A stretch of DNA of 49,776 nucleotides from Pseudomonas sp. UFMG81 (GCF_015354575.1 NZ_JACAFQ010000037.1:1-49776); one strand, 5' to 3'. Counted from the first letter of the stretch, positions 34,209-43,244 are shown. Numbers and translations: made by a program. Notes: generated by a model from the letters alone, not told the origin.

Positions 34209-35018
34209 TCAGATATGCAGGATGAATTCGCGGACCAGCTTGCTGCCGAAGTAGGCCAGCATCAGCAGGCAGAAACCGGCGAGCGTCCAGCGGATCGCCT
34301 TGTGCCCGCGCCAGCCAAGGCGAGTGCGCCCCCATAGCAGCACGCTAAAGACGATCCACGCCAGGCAGGCCAGCAGGGTCTTGTGCACCAGGTGCTGGGC
34401 GAACAGGTTGTCGAGGAACAGCCAGCCGGACAGCAACGACAGCGACAGCAGGCCCCAGCCGGCCCAGAGGAAGCCGAACAGCAGGCTCTCCATGGTTTGC
34501 AGTGGCGGGAAGTTGCGGATCAGCCCGGACGGGTGCTTGTTCTTCAGCTGGCGGTCCTGCAACAGCAGCAGCAGGGCCTGGAACACGGCAATGGTGAACA
34601 GGCCGTAGGCCAGGATCGACAACAGGATATGGGCGAGGATGCCGGGTTCTTCGTTGATCAGCGGCACGGTGCCGGGTGGGGCGAACTGAGCCAGCAGCGC
34701 GGTCACCGCACCCAGCGGGAACAGCAGCACCAGCAGGTTCTCCACCGGAATGCTCAGGCAGGCGATCAGCGTCAGGGCGATCACCGCCACGGCGATCAGG
34801 CTGGCGGAACTGAAGAAGTCCAGGCTCAGGCCCAGTGGGGTGATCAGCTGGAAGAACAGTGCGCCGCCCTGGGCGAACAGCGCCAGCAGGCCGAACAGGC
34901 CGAGCAGCCGTTTGTCGGCGCGGGCGCCACGGGCCAGGCCGATGGCCTGGTAGACGGTCGCGGCCACATAAAGGAAGGCGGCGATCAGTGTGGGGATGAG
35001 GCTGGGTGAAGAGAACAT
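34209..35018 (-). CDS. CcsA-like inner-membrane protein (YpjD/cytochrome c assembly family)
   Basis: A 269-residue protein with about eight membrane helices, of the cytochrome c assembly (CcsA/CcmC, PF01578) family in its YpjD branch. Segments such as PLINEEPGILAHILLSILAYGLF and LFLDNLFAQHLVHKTLLACLAW hold the conserved histidines expected for haem contacts. A specific role in cytochrome c maturation is not proven for this branch. Start 35018 (MFSSPSLIPT) is chosen; the frame is open further upstream. It is divergent from ffh, with REP sequences between, and next to the CorC-like gene. Confidence 0.82.
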   Translation of the reverse strand: MFSSPSLIPTLIAAFLYVAATVYQAIGLARGARADKRLLGLFGLLALFAQGGALFFQLITPLGLSLDFFSSASLIAVAVIALTLIACLSIPVENLLVLLFPLGAVTALLAQFAPPGTVPLINEEPGILAHILLSILAYGLFTIAVFQALLLLLQDRQLKNKHPSGLIRNFPPLQTMESLLFGFLWAGWGLLSLSLLSGWLFLDNLFAQHLVHKTLLACLAWIVFSVLLWGRTRLGWRGHKAIRWTLAGFCLLMLAYFGSKLVREFILHI

Positions 35019-35090
35019 AAGTCCTGGCAGGCAAGCCCTAAAGGGACGGAGTTTGGCATAGAACCCGGTGGGCAAGGAAGACTGCGAATC

Positions 35091-35167
35091 AATCGCGGGG
35101 CAAGCCCGCTCCCACGCAGCCCCATGCGTTATCGAGAATCACGTGGGAGCGGGCTTGCACGGCGATT
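35091..35167. repeat. Imperfect inverted REP pair upstream of ffh
   Basis: Left arm AATCGCGGGGCAAGCCCGCT with CCCACG, right arm CGTGGGAGCGGGCTTGCACG with GCGATT; the right arm has decayed. It lies between divergent genes; the gap 35019-35301 also holds the ffh promoter. Confidence 0.85.
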
Positions 35168-35211
35168 GGCCGGTGGTCCCGCGCAAGGTGTGCGCAGCCC
35201 CAAGTCTCCGC

Positions 35212-35217
35212 TATAAT
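35212..35217 (+). promoter_or_regulatory. -10 box of ffh
   Basis: A perfect TATAAT, 84 bp before the ffh ATG. The -35 region at 17-bp spacing (TGTGCG, 35189-35194) is weak. Confidence 0.6.
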
Positions 35218-35301
35218 CGCCGCCTTGTTGTGCCCAGCGCGTGTGCATTTCCACCTGGGCGCCTGAAAAACCTCGGCTTCACTGGGCCTGAAAGGATCAC
35301 C

Positions 35302-36678
35302 ATGTTCGAAAACCTGACCGACCGCCTGTCACAGACGCTGCGCCATGTCACCGGCAAGGCCAAGCTGACCGAAGACAACATCAAGGACACGCTGCGCGAA
35401 GTGCGCATGGCCCTGCTCGAGGCCGACGTCGCCCTGCCGGTGGTCAAGGATTTCGTCAACAGCATCAAGGAGCGCGCGGTCGGTACCGAAGTGTCGCGCA
35501 GCCTCACCCCAGGCCAGGCCTTCGTGAAGATCGTCCAGGCCGAGCTGGAAAGCCTGATGGGCGCGGCCAACGAAGAGCTGACGCTCAATGCCGCTCCGCC
35601 CGCCGTGGTGCTGATGGCCGGCTTGCAGGGTGCGGGTAAGACCACCACCGCCGGCAAGCTGGCGCGCCACCTGAAAGAGCGCAAGAAAAAGAGCGTGATG
35701 GTGGTGTCCGCCGACGTATACCGCCCGGCGGCGATCAAGCAGCTGGAAACGCTGGCCAACGACATCGGCGTGACCTTCTTCCCGTCGGATATCTCGCAGA
35801 AGCCGGTCGCCATCGCTGAAGCGGCAATCCGCGAAGCCAAGCTCAAGTTTATCGACGTGGTGATCGTCGACACCGCCGGCCGCCTGCATGTCGACGCCGA
35901 CATGATGGACGAGATCAAGGCGCTGCACGCCGCGGTCAAGCCGATCGAAACCCTGTTCGTGGTCGACGCCATGACCGGCCAGGACGCCGCCAATACCGCC
36001 AAGGCCTTTGGCGATGCCCTGCCGCTGACCGGCGTGGTGCTGACCAAGGTCGACGGTGATGCCCGTGGCGGTGCCGCGCTGTCGGTGCGCGCGATCACCG
36101 GCAAGCCGATCAAGTTCATCGGTATGGGCGAGAAGACCGAAGCCCTCGAGCCGTTCCACCCCGACCGGATCGCCTCGCGCATCCTGGGTATGGGTGACGT
36201 GCTCAGCCTGATCGAGCAGGCCGAGCAGAACATCGACAAGGCCAAGGCCGACAAGCTCGCCAAGAAGCTCAAGAAGGGCAAGGGCTTTGACCTCGAAGAC
36301 TTCCGCGACCAGCTGCAACAGATGAAGAACATGGGCGGCCTCGGTGGCCTGATGGACAAGCTCCCCAGCATCGGCGGCGTCAACCTGTCGCAGATGGGCA
36401 ACGCCCAGGGCGCAGCGGAGAAGCAGTTCAAGCAGATGGAGGCGATCATCAACTCCATGACCCCTGCCGAGCGCCGTGACCCCGACCTGATCAGCGGTTC
36501 GCGCAAGCGCCGTATTGCCCTCGGTTCCGGCACCCAGGTGCAGGACATCGGCCGGCTGATCAAGCAGCACAAGCAGATGCAGAAGATGATGAAGAAATTC
36601 TCCGCCAAGGGCGGCATGGCCAAGATGATGCGTGGCCTAGGCGGGATGCTGCCGGGCGGCGGCATGCCCAAGATGTAA
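35302..36678 (+). CDS. ffh: Signal recognition particle protein Ffh (SRP54)
   Basis: Ffh binds 4.5S RNA and hydrophobic signal sequences and delivers nascent membrane proteins to FtsY. The 458-residue protein has the helical N domain (1-90), the GTPase G domain with P-loop GLQGAGKTTTAGK (about 106-118), DTAGRLH and TKVDGDARGG, and a methionine-rich M domain ending MRGLGGMLPGGGMPKM. AAGGA precedes the ATG at 35302. The SRP RNA gene is not in this window. A strong hairpin follows, then the rpsP operon. Confidence 0.98.
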   Translation: MFENLTDRLSQTLRHVTGKAKLTEDNIKDTLREVRMALLEADVALPVVKDFVNSIKERAVGTEVSRSLTPGQAFVKIVQAELESLMGAANEELTLNAAPPAVVLMAGLQGAGKTTTAGKLARHLKERKKKSVMVVSADVYRPAAIKQLETLANDIGVTFFPSDISQKPVAIAEAAIREAKLKFIDVVIVDTAGRLHVDADMMDEIKALHAAVKPIETLFVVDAMTGQDAANTAKAFGDALPLTGVVLTKVDGDARGGAALSVRAITGKPIKFIGMGEKTEALEPFHPDRIASRILGMGDVLSLIEQAEQNIDKAKADKLAKKLKKGKGFDLEDFRDQLQQMKNMGGLGGLMDKLPSIGGVNLSQMGNAQGAAEKQFKQMEAIINSMTPAERRDPDLISGSRKRRIALGSGTQVQDIGRLIKQHKQMQKMMKKFSAKGGMAKMMRGLGGMLPGGGMPKM

Positions 36679-36686
36679 TCGAATTC

Positions 36687-36718
36687 GGCGGGCTGCCTTT
36701 GCATGAAGGTAGCCCGCC
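36687..36718 (+). terminator. ffh terminator hairpin
   Basis: A 13-bp stem with one G-U pair (GGCGGGCTGCCTT / AAGGTAGCCCGCC) and a 6-nt loop, followed by a small UUCG-loop hairpin (36723-36736, CCCGC-TTCG-GCGGG). The T-run is lacking. Confidence 0.65.
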
Positions 36719-36847
36719 AACCCCCGCTTCGGCGGGTACAGCGCCGCAAAACAGCGGCTTAACCGGCACAACTGAACGGTGGGTCATGCACTCGCCGAAA
36801 AAGGCATTTGCAAATGTCCGTGTATTCCCCGAGAATATGCGGCCTTT

Positions 36848-36865
36848 TGGGCACCCGTGTGCCCA
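36848..36865 (+). promoter_or_regulatory. Leader hairpin upstream of rpsP
   Basis: TGGGCAC / GTGCCCA pair over 7 bp with a CCGT loop, 45 bp before the rpsP ATG. It could be a leader structure of the ribosomal protein operon; function not known. Confidence 0.35.
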
Positions 36866-36910
36866 TTGGGCATTCAGTTTTGCAGCACCGACTATAGGAA
36901 CGATGTTCAC

Positions 36911-37162
36911 ATGGTAACCATCCGTCTTGCCCGTGGCGGCTCGAAAAAGCGCCCTTTCTACCACCTGACCGTGACCAACTCGCGTAACGCCCGTGACGGC
37001 CGTTTCGTTGAGCGCGTTGGCTTCTTCAACCCGATCGCATCGGGCGCCGAAGTCAAGCTGTCGGTCAACCAAGAGCGCGTCACCTACTGGCTGAGCCAGG
37101 GCGCACAGCCGTCTGAGCGTGTTGCTCAGCTGCTGAAGGACGCTGCCAAGGCCGCAGCCTGA
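36911..37162 (+). CDS. rpsP: 30S ribosomal protein S16
   Basis: An 83-residue protein beginning MVTIRLARGGSKKRPFYHL, the S16 signature, with NARDGRFVERVGFFNP in mid-protein. S16 binds 16S rRNA early in 30S assembly. It is the first gene of the rpsP-rimM-trmD-rplS operon. The frame is open upstream, but the ATG at 36911 gives the canonical start. Confidence 0.98.
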   Translation: MVTIRLARGGSKKRPFYHLTVTNSRNARDGRFVERVGFFNPIASGAEVKLSVNQERVTYWLSQGAQPSERVAQLLKDAAKAAA

Positions 37163-37167
37163 GCAGT

Positions 37168-37704
37168 ATGAACGCGACGCCAGAAAAGGCTGACGACCTC
37201 ATCGTCGTTGGCAAGATTTTTTCGGTTCACGGCGTTCGCGGCGAGGTGAAGGTGTACTCCTTTACCGATCCGATTGAAAACCTGTTGGATTATCCGCGCT
37301 GGACGCTTCGGCATGAAGGCAAGGTAAAGCAGGTCGAGCTGGTCAGCGGTCGTGGCTCCCAAAAGGGCCTGGTCGTGAAATTGAAAGGCCTCGATGATCG
37401 TGATGAAGCCCGGCTTCTGAGCGGCTTTGAGATCTGCATTGCGCGGAGCCTTTTGCCCAACCTGGCAGCCGACGAGTACTACTGGTACCAGTTGGAAGGC
37501 CTGAAGGTCATCAATCAGGACGAACAGTTGTTCGGCACGATCGATCACCTGTTGGAGACCGGCGCGAACGATGTAATGGTGGTCAAGCCTTGCACAGGCA
37601 GCCTGGATGATCGCGAGCGTCTGTTGCCCTATACGGAGCAATGTGTGCTGGCAATCGACCTCGAAGCCGGTGTGATGCGAGTCGAATGGGACGCGGATTT
37701 CTAA
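37168..37704 (+). CDS. rimM: Ribosome maturation factor RimM
   Basis: A 178-residue protein with the RimM N-terminal beta-barrel (VGKIFSVHGVRGEVKVYSFTD, about 11-31) and a C-terminal PRC-barrel (DEYYWYQLEGLKV onward, about 105-178). It binds S19 and aids 30S head maturation. It starts 5 bp after rpsP and ends 3 bp before trmD, so translation is coupled. Codon use is less strongly biased than in the flanking ribosomal protein genes. Confidence 0.97.
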   Translation: MNATPEKADDLIVVGKIFSVHGVRGEVKVYSFTDPIENLLDYPRWTLRHEGKVKQVELVSGRGSQKGLVVKLKGLDDRDEARLLSGFEICIARSLLPNLAADEYYWYQLEGLKVINQDEQLFGTIDHLLETGANDVMVVKPCTGSLDDRERLLPYTEQCVLAIDLEAGVMRVEWDADF

Positions 37705-37707
37705 ACG

Positions 37708-38460
37708 ATGGGTAACCTTCGCGTAGACGTCATCACGTTGTTCCCCGAGATGTTCTCGGCCATCACGGAGTACGGCATTACCAGCCGCGCGGTGAAACAG
37801 GGGTTGCTGCAAGTGACCTGCTGGAACCCGCGGGACTACACCACAGATCGCCACCACACCGTGGATGATCGGCCGTTTGGCGGTGGTCCGGGCATGGTGA
37901 TGAAAATCAAGCCTCTGGAAGACGCCCTGGTCAACGCCAGGCAAGTCGCCGGAGCAACGGCAAAGGTGATCTACCTTTCGCCGCAAGGCCGCAAGCTGAC
38001 TCAGCAAGCGGTCAAAGGCCTGGCCGAACAGGAATCGTTGATCCTGATCGCCGGTCGTTATGAAGGCATCGACGAGCGCTTTATCGAGGCTCATGTCGAT
38101 GAGGAGTGGTCGATTGGCGACTATGTGCTTTCCGGTGGCGAGCTGCCGGCCATGGTACTGATCGATGCGGTTACGCGGCTGCTGCCCGGAGCTTTAGGGC
38201 ATGTGGACTCGGCGGAGGAAGATTCTTTCACCGACGGTCTGCTGGATTGCCCGCACTACACCCGACCTGAGGTGTATGCGGATCAGCGTGTACCCGACGT
38301 GTTGCTTAGTGGCAACCATGCACATATCCGGCGATGGCGGATGAAGCAGTCCCTTGGTAGGACCTTCGAACGACGCGCCGATCTTCTGGAAAGTCGCTCG
38401 CTTTCTGGAGAAGAGAAGAAGCTGCTCGAGGAATACCTCCGCGAGCGGGACGATAGTTAA
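37708..38460 (+). CDS. trmD: tRNA (guanine-37-N1)-methyltransferase
   Basis: TrmD methylates G37 of tRNAs reading CNN codons, preventing +1 frameshifts. The 250-residue SPOUT enzyme shows the trefoil-knot motifs LIAGRYEGIDERF and SIGDYVLSGGELPA (about 111-147) that bind S-adenosylmethionine. It follows rimM by 3 bp and has a poor ribosome site, consistent with coupling. rplS follows 43 bp later. Confidence 0.98.
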   Translation: MGNLRVDVITLFPEMFSAITEYGITSRAVKQGLLQVTCWNPRDYTTDRHHTVDDRPFGGGPGMVMKIKPLEDALVNARQVAGATAKVIYLSPQGRKLTQQAVKGLAEQESLILIAGRYEGIDERFIEAHVDEEWSIGDYVLSGGELPAMVLIDAVTRLLPGALGHVDSAEEDSFTDGLLDCPHYTRPEVYADQRVPDVLLSGNHAHIRRWRMKQSLGRTFERRADLLESRSLSGEEKKLLEEYLRERDDS

Positions 38461-38503
38461 ACGTATCGATGGTGGATCGCGTTATCCATCTTAGGAGCAC
38501 AGC

Positions 38504-38854
38504 ATGACCAACAAGATCATCCAGCAGCTCGAAGCCGAGCAGATGAGCAAAGAGATCCCGACCTTCGCACCAGGCGACACCATTGTCGTCCAGGTTAAAG
38601 TGAAGGAAGGCGACCGCTCGCGTCTGCAGGCGTTCGAAGGCGTCGTTATCGCCAAGCGTAACCGCGGTCTGAACAGCGCCTTCACCGTGCGCAAGATCTC
38701 CAGCGGCGTTGGCGTAGAGCGTACCTTCCAGACCTACAGCCCGCAGATCGACAGCCTGGCCGTGAAACGTCGTGGTGACGTGCGTAAAGCCAAGCTGTAC
38801 TACCTGCGCGACCTGTCCGGCAAAGCCGCTCGCATCAAGGAAAAACTGTCCTGA
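38504..38854 (+). CDS. rplS: 50S ribosomal protein L19
   Basis: A 116-residue protein with L19 hallmarks: FAPGDTIVVQVKVKEGDRSR, FEGVVIAKRNRGLNSAFTVRK, and the C-terminal KLYYLRDLSGKAARIKEKL. It lies at the 30S-50S interface. AGGAG lies 6 nt before the ATG. It is the last gene of the operon and is followed by an intrinsic terminator. Confidence 0.98.
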   Translation: MTNKIIQQLEAEQMSKEIPTFAPGDTIVVQVKVKEGDRSRLQAFEGVVIAKRNRGLNSAFTVRKISSGVGVERTFQTYSPQIDSLAVKRRGDVRKAKLYYLRDLSGKAARIKEKLS

Positions 38855-38894
38855 TGACGGTTTGCCTGGTGGCCTAGGCCCCTTGCGAGAAAAA

Positions 38895-38917
38895 AGCAGC
38901 CTTCGGGCTGCTTTTTT
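38895..38917 (+). terminator. Intrinsic terminator of the rpsP-rplS operon
   Basis: AGCAGCC-TTCG-GGCTGCT stem-loop with a TTTTTT run, and an A-run on the 5' side. A textbook rho-independent terminator. Confidence 0.92.
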
Positions 38918-38956
38918 GCTTTCTGCTCCCCCCTGTTCAGCCTGTGCTGTACGTCC

Positions 38957-38980
38957 TGTGGGAGCCGGCTTGCCGGCGAT
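38957..38980. repeat. Single REP unit
   Basis: TGTGGGAGCCGGCTTGCCGG followed by CGAT, an unpaired copy of the GCCGGCTTGCCGGC class between rplS and the thioesterase gene. Confidence 0.8.
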
Positions 38981-39021
38981 GCAGGCGACACGGCCCTCAA
39001 ACCCTTGCGATGTGAGCGCCC

Positions 39022-39432
39022 ATGACCACCCCAAGAGACCAGGAAATCCAGCACCGCACCGAACTGTCGGTGACCCGCGTGACCAAGGCGGTGTTCCCCA
39101 ACACCACCAACCACCACAACACCCTGTTCGGCGGTACCGCCCTGGCCTGGATGGACGAAGTATCGTTCATCGCCGCCACGCGCTTCTGCCGCCTGCCGCT
39201 GGTGACCGTGTCCACCGACCGCATCGACTTCAAGCACCCGATCCCGGCGGGCTCGATCGTCGAGCTGGTGGGCAGCGTGGTCAAGGTCGGTAATACCAGC
39301 TTGCAGGTGCAGGTGGATGTATTCGTCGAGAACATGTACCTGGACGGCCGCGAACGCGCGATCCACGGCGTGTTCAGCTTCGTCGCCATCGACGAGGACA
39401 AGCGCCCGGTGCCGGTGCTGCCACAGGCCTGA
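39022..39432 (+). CDS. Acyl-CoA thioesterase (hotdog fold, YciA-like)
   Basis: A 136-residue single-hotdog protein. NHHNTLFGGTALAWMDEVSFIAA (about 30-52) is the thioesterase motif with the catalytic acidic residue in MDE, and RIDFKHPIPAGSIVELVG is the second typical segment. It should hydrolyse acyl-CoA esters to free acid and CoA in the cytoplasm; chain-length preference is not evident. It converges on the antiporter gene across a REP pair. Confidence 0.9.
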   Translation: MTTPRDQEIQHRTELSVTRVTKAVFPNTTNHHNTLFGGTALAWMDEVSFIAATRFCRLPLVTVSTDRIDFKHPIPAGSIVELVGSVVKVGNTSLQVQVDVFVENMYLDGRERAIHGVFSFVAIDEDKRPVPVLPQA

Positions 39433-39452
39433 TTTCGCGCGCAGCGCAGCCC

Positions 39453-39569
39453 CTGTAGGAGCGGCCTTGCGTCGCGATGGGCCGCAAAGCGGCCCTGGCG
39501 ATAGTTGTTGCACCGCCATGACATGGGGCTGCTTTGCAGCCCTTTCGCGACACAAGGCCGCTCCTACAG
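39453..39569. repeat. Inverted REP pair of the GTAGGAGCGGCCTTG class
   Basis: Outer arms CTGTAGGAGCGGCCTTG and its inverted copy, with inner hairpins GGGCCGC-AAA-GCGGCCC and GGGCTGC-TTT-GCAGCCC. Same class as 24572-24690. Located at a convergent junction. Confidence 0.92.
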
Positions 39570-39575
39570 AAGCTA

Positions 39576-41375
39576 TCAAGCCTCAAGCTCTATCAGCGCC
39601 ACCAGCGTCCAGCCCGGTTGCGGCTGCAACGGATGATCCGGGCTGGCCACGTGCACCCAGCCATGGTTGTCACGGGCGAACATCAAGGTTGCGCGCTCAC
39701 CGTGCAATTGCAGGTAGTCATTCCAGGCGAAGGCTTCGGTCAGGGTGGTGCTGTACAGCTCGGCGCCCTGCTGCAGCAGCTTGGCCAGTTGCGCATAGGT
39801 CATCGGCCGTGAACCGAGCGCATGGCCGCGATGCTCCTCGCTGGCCCGGTGCTTGTCACTGCGCTGTTTTTCCAGGCCGCTGGCCAGGGCGAACAACCGG
39901 GCATGGCCGAAATCGTGGCGAAACCGGGCGCAGGCCAGGGTGTTGATCTCGCCAGCGGGTGACAACCCCAGCAGGTGCCCCAGGCCCACCAGGTCCAGAT
40001 GCGCGTCGGCGTGTTGCGAGGCCGGGTTGCCGAAGTAGGTGGGCAGGTTCTCCATGCGCGCGGCGCGGATGTTCTCCCAGCTCGAGTCGGTCAACAGCAC
40101 CCGGCTGCCCAGTTGATGCAACGCCTTGGCGATGGCCCGCGCGGGCGGGTTGGCACCGACCACGAGAAAGCCGCTGGGGGCCGGCTCCGCGACCTTGAGC
40201 AGGCGCGCCAGCGGCCTGGCGGTGGCGCTTTGCAGCACCACGGTGCCAATGATCACGGCGAAGGTCAGCGGCACCAGCAGCAATGCGCCCTCGTGACCGG
40301 CCTCATGCAGGCGAATGGCGAAGATCGCCGAGACTGCGGCGGCAACGATGCCGCGCGGGGCGATCCAGGCCAGCAGCGCCCGTTCCCGCCAGTTCAGCGA
40401 CGACCCCAGGGTCGACAGGAACACGTTCAACGGTCGCGCCAGCAACTGGATCACCAGCAACAAGGCCAGCACCGCCGGCCCGAGTCCCAGCAGGGCATGC
40501 AGGTCCAGGCGTGCGGCCAACAGGATGAACAGGCCGGAGATCAGCAGCACGCTGAGGTTTTCCTTGAAGTGCAGGATCTGCCGCACATCCACGCCCGGCA
40601 TATTGGCCAGCCACATGCCCATCACCGTCACCGCCAGCAGCCCCGACTCATGGACGATCTGGTTGGCGGCGATGAAGATGCCCAGCACCGCTGCCAGGGA
40701 TGCCAGGTTGTGCAGGTACTCGGGCAGCCACTGCGCACGCATGATCTGCCCCAGCAGCCAGCCACCGGCTGCGCCCAGGGCGCAGCCGCAGAAGATCACC
40801 CCGGCGAACGTGCCCAGGCTGTGCAGCAGGCCTTCGCCACTGCCGCTGGCGATGATGAAGCTGTACACCACCACTGCCAGCAGCGCGCCGATCGGGTCGA
40901 TGACGATGCCCTCCCAGCGCAGGATGTTGGCGATCGTCGCCTTGGGCCGCACCACGCGCAACATGGGCACGATCACCGTCGGCCCGGTGACCAGGGTCAA
41001 GGTGCCGAACAGGATCGCCAGCGGCCAATCGAAATCCAGCAGCCAATGGGTCGCTACGGCGATCACCACCCACGTGCTCAGGGCGCCGAGCGTGATCAGC
41101 CGGTGGACCACGCTGCCGATCTCACGCCACTGTGAAATGTGCAGGGTGAGGCTGCCTTCGAACAGCACCAGCGCCACCGCCAGCGACACCAGCGGCATCA
41201 ACAGCGGCCCGAACAACGCCTGCGGTTGCAGCCAGCCCAGCACTGGCCCGGCGAGGATGCCGGACAGCAACAGGAACAGGATTGCCGGCAGCTTCAGGCG
41301 CCAGGCCAGCCACTGGCAGGCGAGGGCGGCGGCGCCGATGCCACCGAAGCTCAGAAGGATCTGCTGTTCGCTCAT
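39576..41375 (-). CDS. Cation:proton antiporter (CPA family) with cytosolic nucleotide-binding domain
   Basis: A 599-residue protein with about 12 membrane helices of the Na+/H+ exchanger fold (residues 1-385), including the helix with VTGPTVIVPMLR and the segment IDPIGALLAVVVYSFI. A cytosolic RCK/TrkA-N-like domain follows (about 395-500; FLVVGANPPARAIAKALHQLG is the Rossmann start), then a C-terminal tail. It probably exchanges K+ or Na+ for protons across the inner membrane under control of a nucleotide or osmotic signal; the ion is not assignable. GGGAG lies before the ATG at 41375. It is divergent from xerD with a 68-bp gap. Confidence 0.88.
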   Translation of the reverse strand: MSEQQILLSFGGIGAAALACQWLAWRLKLPAILFLLLSGILAGPVLGWLQPQALFGPLLMPLVSLAVALVLFEGSLTLHISQWREIGSVVHRLITLGALSTWVVIAVATHWLLDFDWPLAILFGTLTLVTGPTVIVPMLRVVRPKATIANILRWEGIVIDPIGALLAVVVYSFIIASGSGEGLLHSLGTFAGVIFCGCALGAAGGWLLGQIMRAQWLPEYLHNLASLAAVLGIFIAANQIVHESGLLAVTVMGMWLANMPGVDVRQILHFKENLSVLLISGLFILLAARLDLHALLGLGPAVLALLLVIQLLARPLNVFLSTLGSSLNWRERALLAWIAPRGIVAAAVSAIFAIRLHEAGHEGALLLVPLTFAVIIGTVVLQSATARPLARLLKVAEPAPSGFLVVGANPPARAIAKALHQLGSRVLLTDSSWENIRAARMENLPTYFGNPASQHADAHLDLVGLGHLLGLSPAGEINTLACARFRHDFGHARLFALASGLEKQRSDKHRASEEHRGHALGSRPMTYAQLAKLLQQGAELYSTTLTEAFAWNDYLQLHGERATLMFARDNHGWVHVASPDHPLQPQPGWTLVALIELEA

Positions 41376-41443
41376 GCGGGCTCCCTATGTTGGCGTGGTT
41401 ATGAAAGACTAAGCGCCATTCTGCCGTTTGCCACCGAGTCTTC

Positions 41444-42340
41444 ATGCCCGCCCTCGACCACCCCCTGATCGACCAGTTCCTCGACGCCTTGTGGCTGGAA
41501 AAGGGGCTTTCCGACAATACCCGCGTTTCCTATCGCAGCGACCTGGCCTTGTTCCATGGCTGGTTGCAGGAGCGCGGCGTGGCGCTGCCCGACGCCGGGC
41601 GCGAACTGATCCTCGATCACCTGGCCTGGCGCTTCGACCAGGGCTACAAGCCGCGCTCCACGGCGCGGTTTCTCTCCGGTGTGCGGGGTTTTTTCCGTTA
41701 CCTGCTGCGCGAGCGGCTGGTTGCCGTCGACCCAACCTTGCAGGTGGACATGCCCCAGCTGGGCCGGCCGCTGCCCAAGTCGCTGTCGGAAGCCGACGTC
41801 GAGGCGCTGCTGCAAGCGCCGGACCTGGGCGAAGCCATCGGCCAGCGCGATCGCGCGATGCTCGAAGTGCTGTACGCCTGCGGCCTGCGGGTGACCGAGC
41901 TGGTCAGCCTCACGCTCGACCAGGTCAACCTGCGCCAGGGGGTGCTGCGGGTGATGGGCAAGGGCAGCAAGGAGCGCCTGGTGCCGATGGGTGAAGAGGC
42001 GGTGGTGTGGATCGAGCGCTACCTGCGTGATGGTCGCGGCGAATTGCTCAATGGTCGCCCCAGCGACGTGCTGTTCCCCAGCCAGCGCGGTGAGCAGATG
42101 ACTCGCCAGACCTTCTGGCACCGCATCAAGCATCAGGCGCGGGTGGCCTGTATCGACAAGCCGTTGTCGCCGCATACCCTGCGCCACGCCTTCGCCACCC
42201 ACCTGCTCAACCACGGTGCCGACCTGCGCGTGGTGCAGATGCTGCTGGGCCACAGCGACCTGTCCACCACGCAGATCTACACCCACGTGGCCAAGGCGCG
42301 CCTGCAGCAGCTGCACGCCCAGCACCACCCACGTGGATGA
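41444..42340 (+). CDS. xerD: Site-specific tyrosine recombinase XerD
   Basis: XerD with XerC resolves chromosome dimers at dif. The 298-residue protein has the core-binding SAM-like domain (about 1-90) and the catalytic domain with an Arg in ACGLRVTEL (about 150), HTLRHAFATHLL (His-x-x-Arg), and the nucleophile Tyr279 in TTQIYTHV. Length and flanking dsbC match XerD rather than an integron or phage integrase. No dif-like site is expected or seen here. Confidence 0.96.
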   Translation: MPALDHPLIDQFLDALWLEKGLSDNTRVSYRSDLALFHGWLQERGVALPDAGRELILDHLAWRFDQGYKPRSTARFLSGVRGFFRYLLRERLVAVDPTLQVDMPQLGRPLPKSLSEADVEALLQAPDLGEAIGQRDRAMLEVLYACGLRVTELVSLTLDQVNLRQGVLRVMGKGSKERLVPMGEEAVVWIERYLRDGRGELLNGRPSDVLFPSQRGEQMTRQTFWHRIKHQARVACIDKPLSPHTLRHAFATHLLNHGADLRVVQMLLGHSDLSTTQIYTHVAKARLQQLHAQHHPRG

Positions 42341-42494
42341 ATGATTTTCATGTTCCGCCGACTGGTGCCTGAGGAGCCTTTCTGCGCGGGCCTGTTGTGG
42401 TAGGCTTGGACGGTTTGTTGCAAGGGCCGCCCGTTTGCCACGCGCGCTGCGTAGGCGACGCCCCTCCGGCCCCGTCCGTCTTCAGGAGTACCCC
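42341..42494. other. Spacer between xerD and dsbC
   Basis: A 154-bp gap. Apart from the dsbC ribosome site (AGGAG at 42484-42488), no distinct repeat, hairpin with T-run, or promoter pair was recognised. Confidence 0.4.
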
Positions 42495-43244
42495 ATGCGC
42501 TTGACCCAGATTTTTGCCGCCGCCGCCCTGGCGTTGGCCAGCACCTTTGCCGCTGCCGCAGCCACCGATGGCAATGCCGGTGCCGAGCAGGCCATTCGCA
42601 AGTCGTTGCAGAATCTCGAGCTGGAAGTGCCGATCGAGAGCGTTGGCAGCAGCCCGCTCAACGGCCTGTACGAAGTGAAACTGCAAGGCGGCCGCGTGCT
42701 GTACGCCAGCGCCGACGGCCAGTTCGTGATGCAGGGCTACCTGTACCAGATCCAGGATGGCAAGCCGGTCAACCTCACCGAGAAGACCGAGCGCCTGGGT
42801 GTCGCCAAGCTGATCAATGGCATCCCGGCCGCGGAGATGGTGGTCTACCCGGCCAAGGGTGAAACCAAGTCGCACATCACCGTGTTCACCGACACCACCT
42901 GCCCGTACTGCCACAAGCTGCACGCCGAGGTACCGGAGCTCAACCGCCGTGGCATCGAAGTGCGCTATGTCGCCTTCCCGCGCCAGGGCCTGGGCTCGCC
43001 GGGCGACCAGCAGTTGCAGGCGGTCTGGTGCTCCAGCGATCGTCGCGCGGCACTGGACAAGATGGTCGACGGTAAAGAGATCAAGGCCGCCAAGTGCGCC
43101 AACCCGGTCAGCAAGCAGTTCCAGCTCGGCCAGTCGATCGGTGTGAATGGCACGCCGGCCATCGTGCTGGAGAGCGGCCAGGTGATCCCGGGCTACCAGC
43201 CGGCACCGCAAGTCGCCAAGCTGGCCCTGGCAGAAAGCAAGTAA
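42495..43244 (+). CDS. dsbC: Periplasmic thiol:disulfide isomerase DsbC
   Basis: DsbC reshuffles wrong disulfides in periplasmic proteins. The 249-residue precursor has a Sec signal peptide (MRLTQIFAAAALALASTFAAAA), an N-terminal dimerisation domain (about 25-85), and a thioredoxin domain with active site TTCPYCH (Cys136, Cys139) and the cis-Pro segment GVNGTPAIV. Two further cysteines (WCSSD and AAKCANP) likely form the structural disulfide. AGGAG lies 6 nt before the ATG. Gene order xerD-dsbC is shared with E. coli. Confidence 0.96.
   Translation: MRLTQIFAAAALALASTFAAAAATDGNAGAEQAIRKSLQNLELEVPIESVGSSPLNGLYEVKLQGGRVLYASADGQFVMQGYLYQIQDGKPVNLTEKTERLGVAKLINGIPAAEMVVYPAKGETKSHITVFTDTTCPYCHKLHAEVPELNRRGIEVRYVAFPRQGLGSPGDQQLQAVWCSSDRRAALDKMVDGKEIKAAKCANPVSKQFQLGQSIGVNGTPAIVLESGQVIPGYQPAPQVAKLALAESK

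Noticed and set aside
41444..42340. xerD as a mobile-element integrase
   Set aside because: Length, sequence and the xerD-dsbC neighbourhood fit the housekeeping recombinase; no phage or integron genes nearby.
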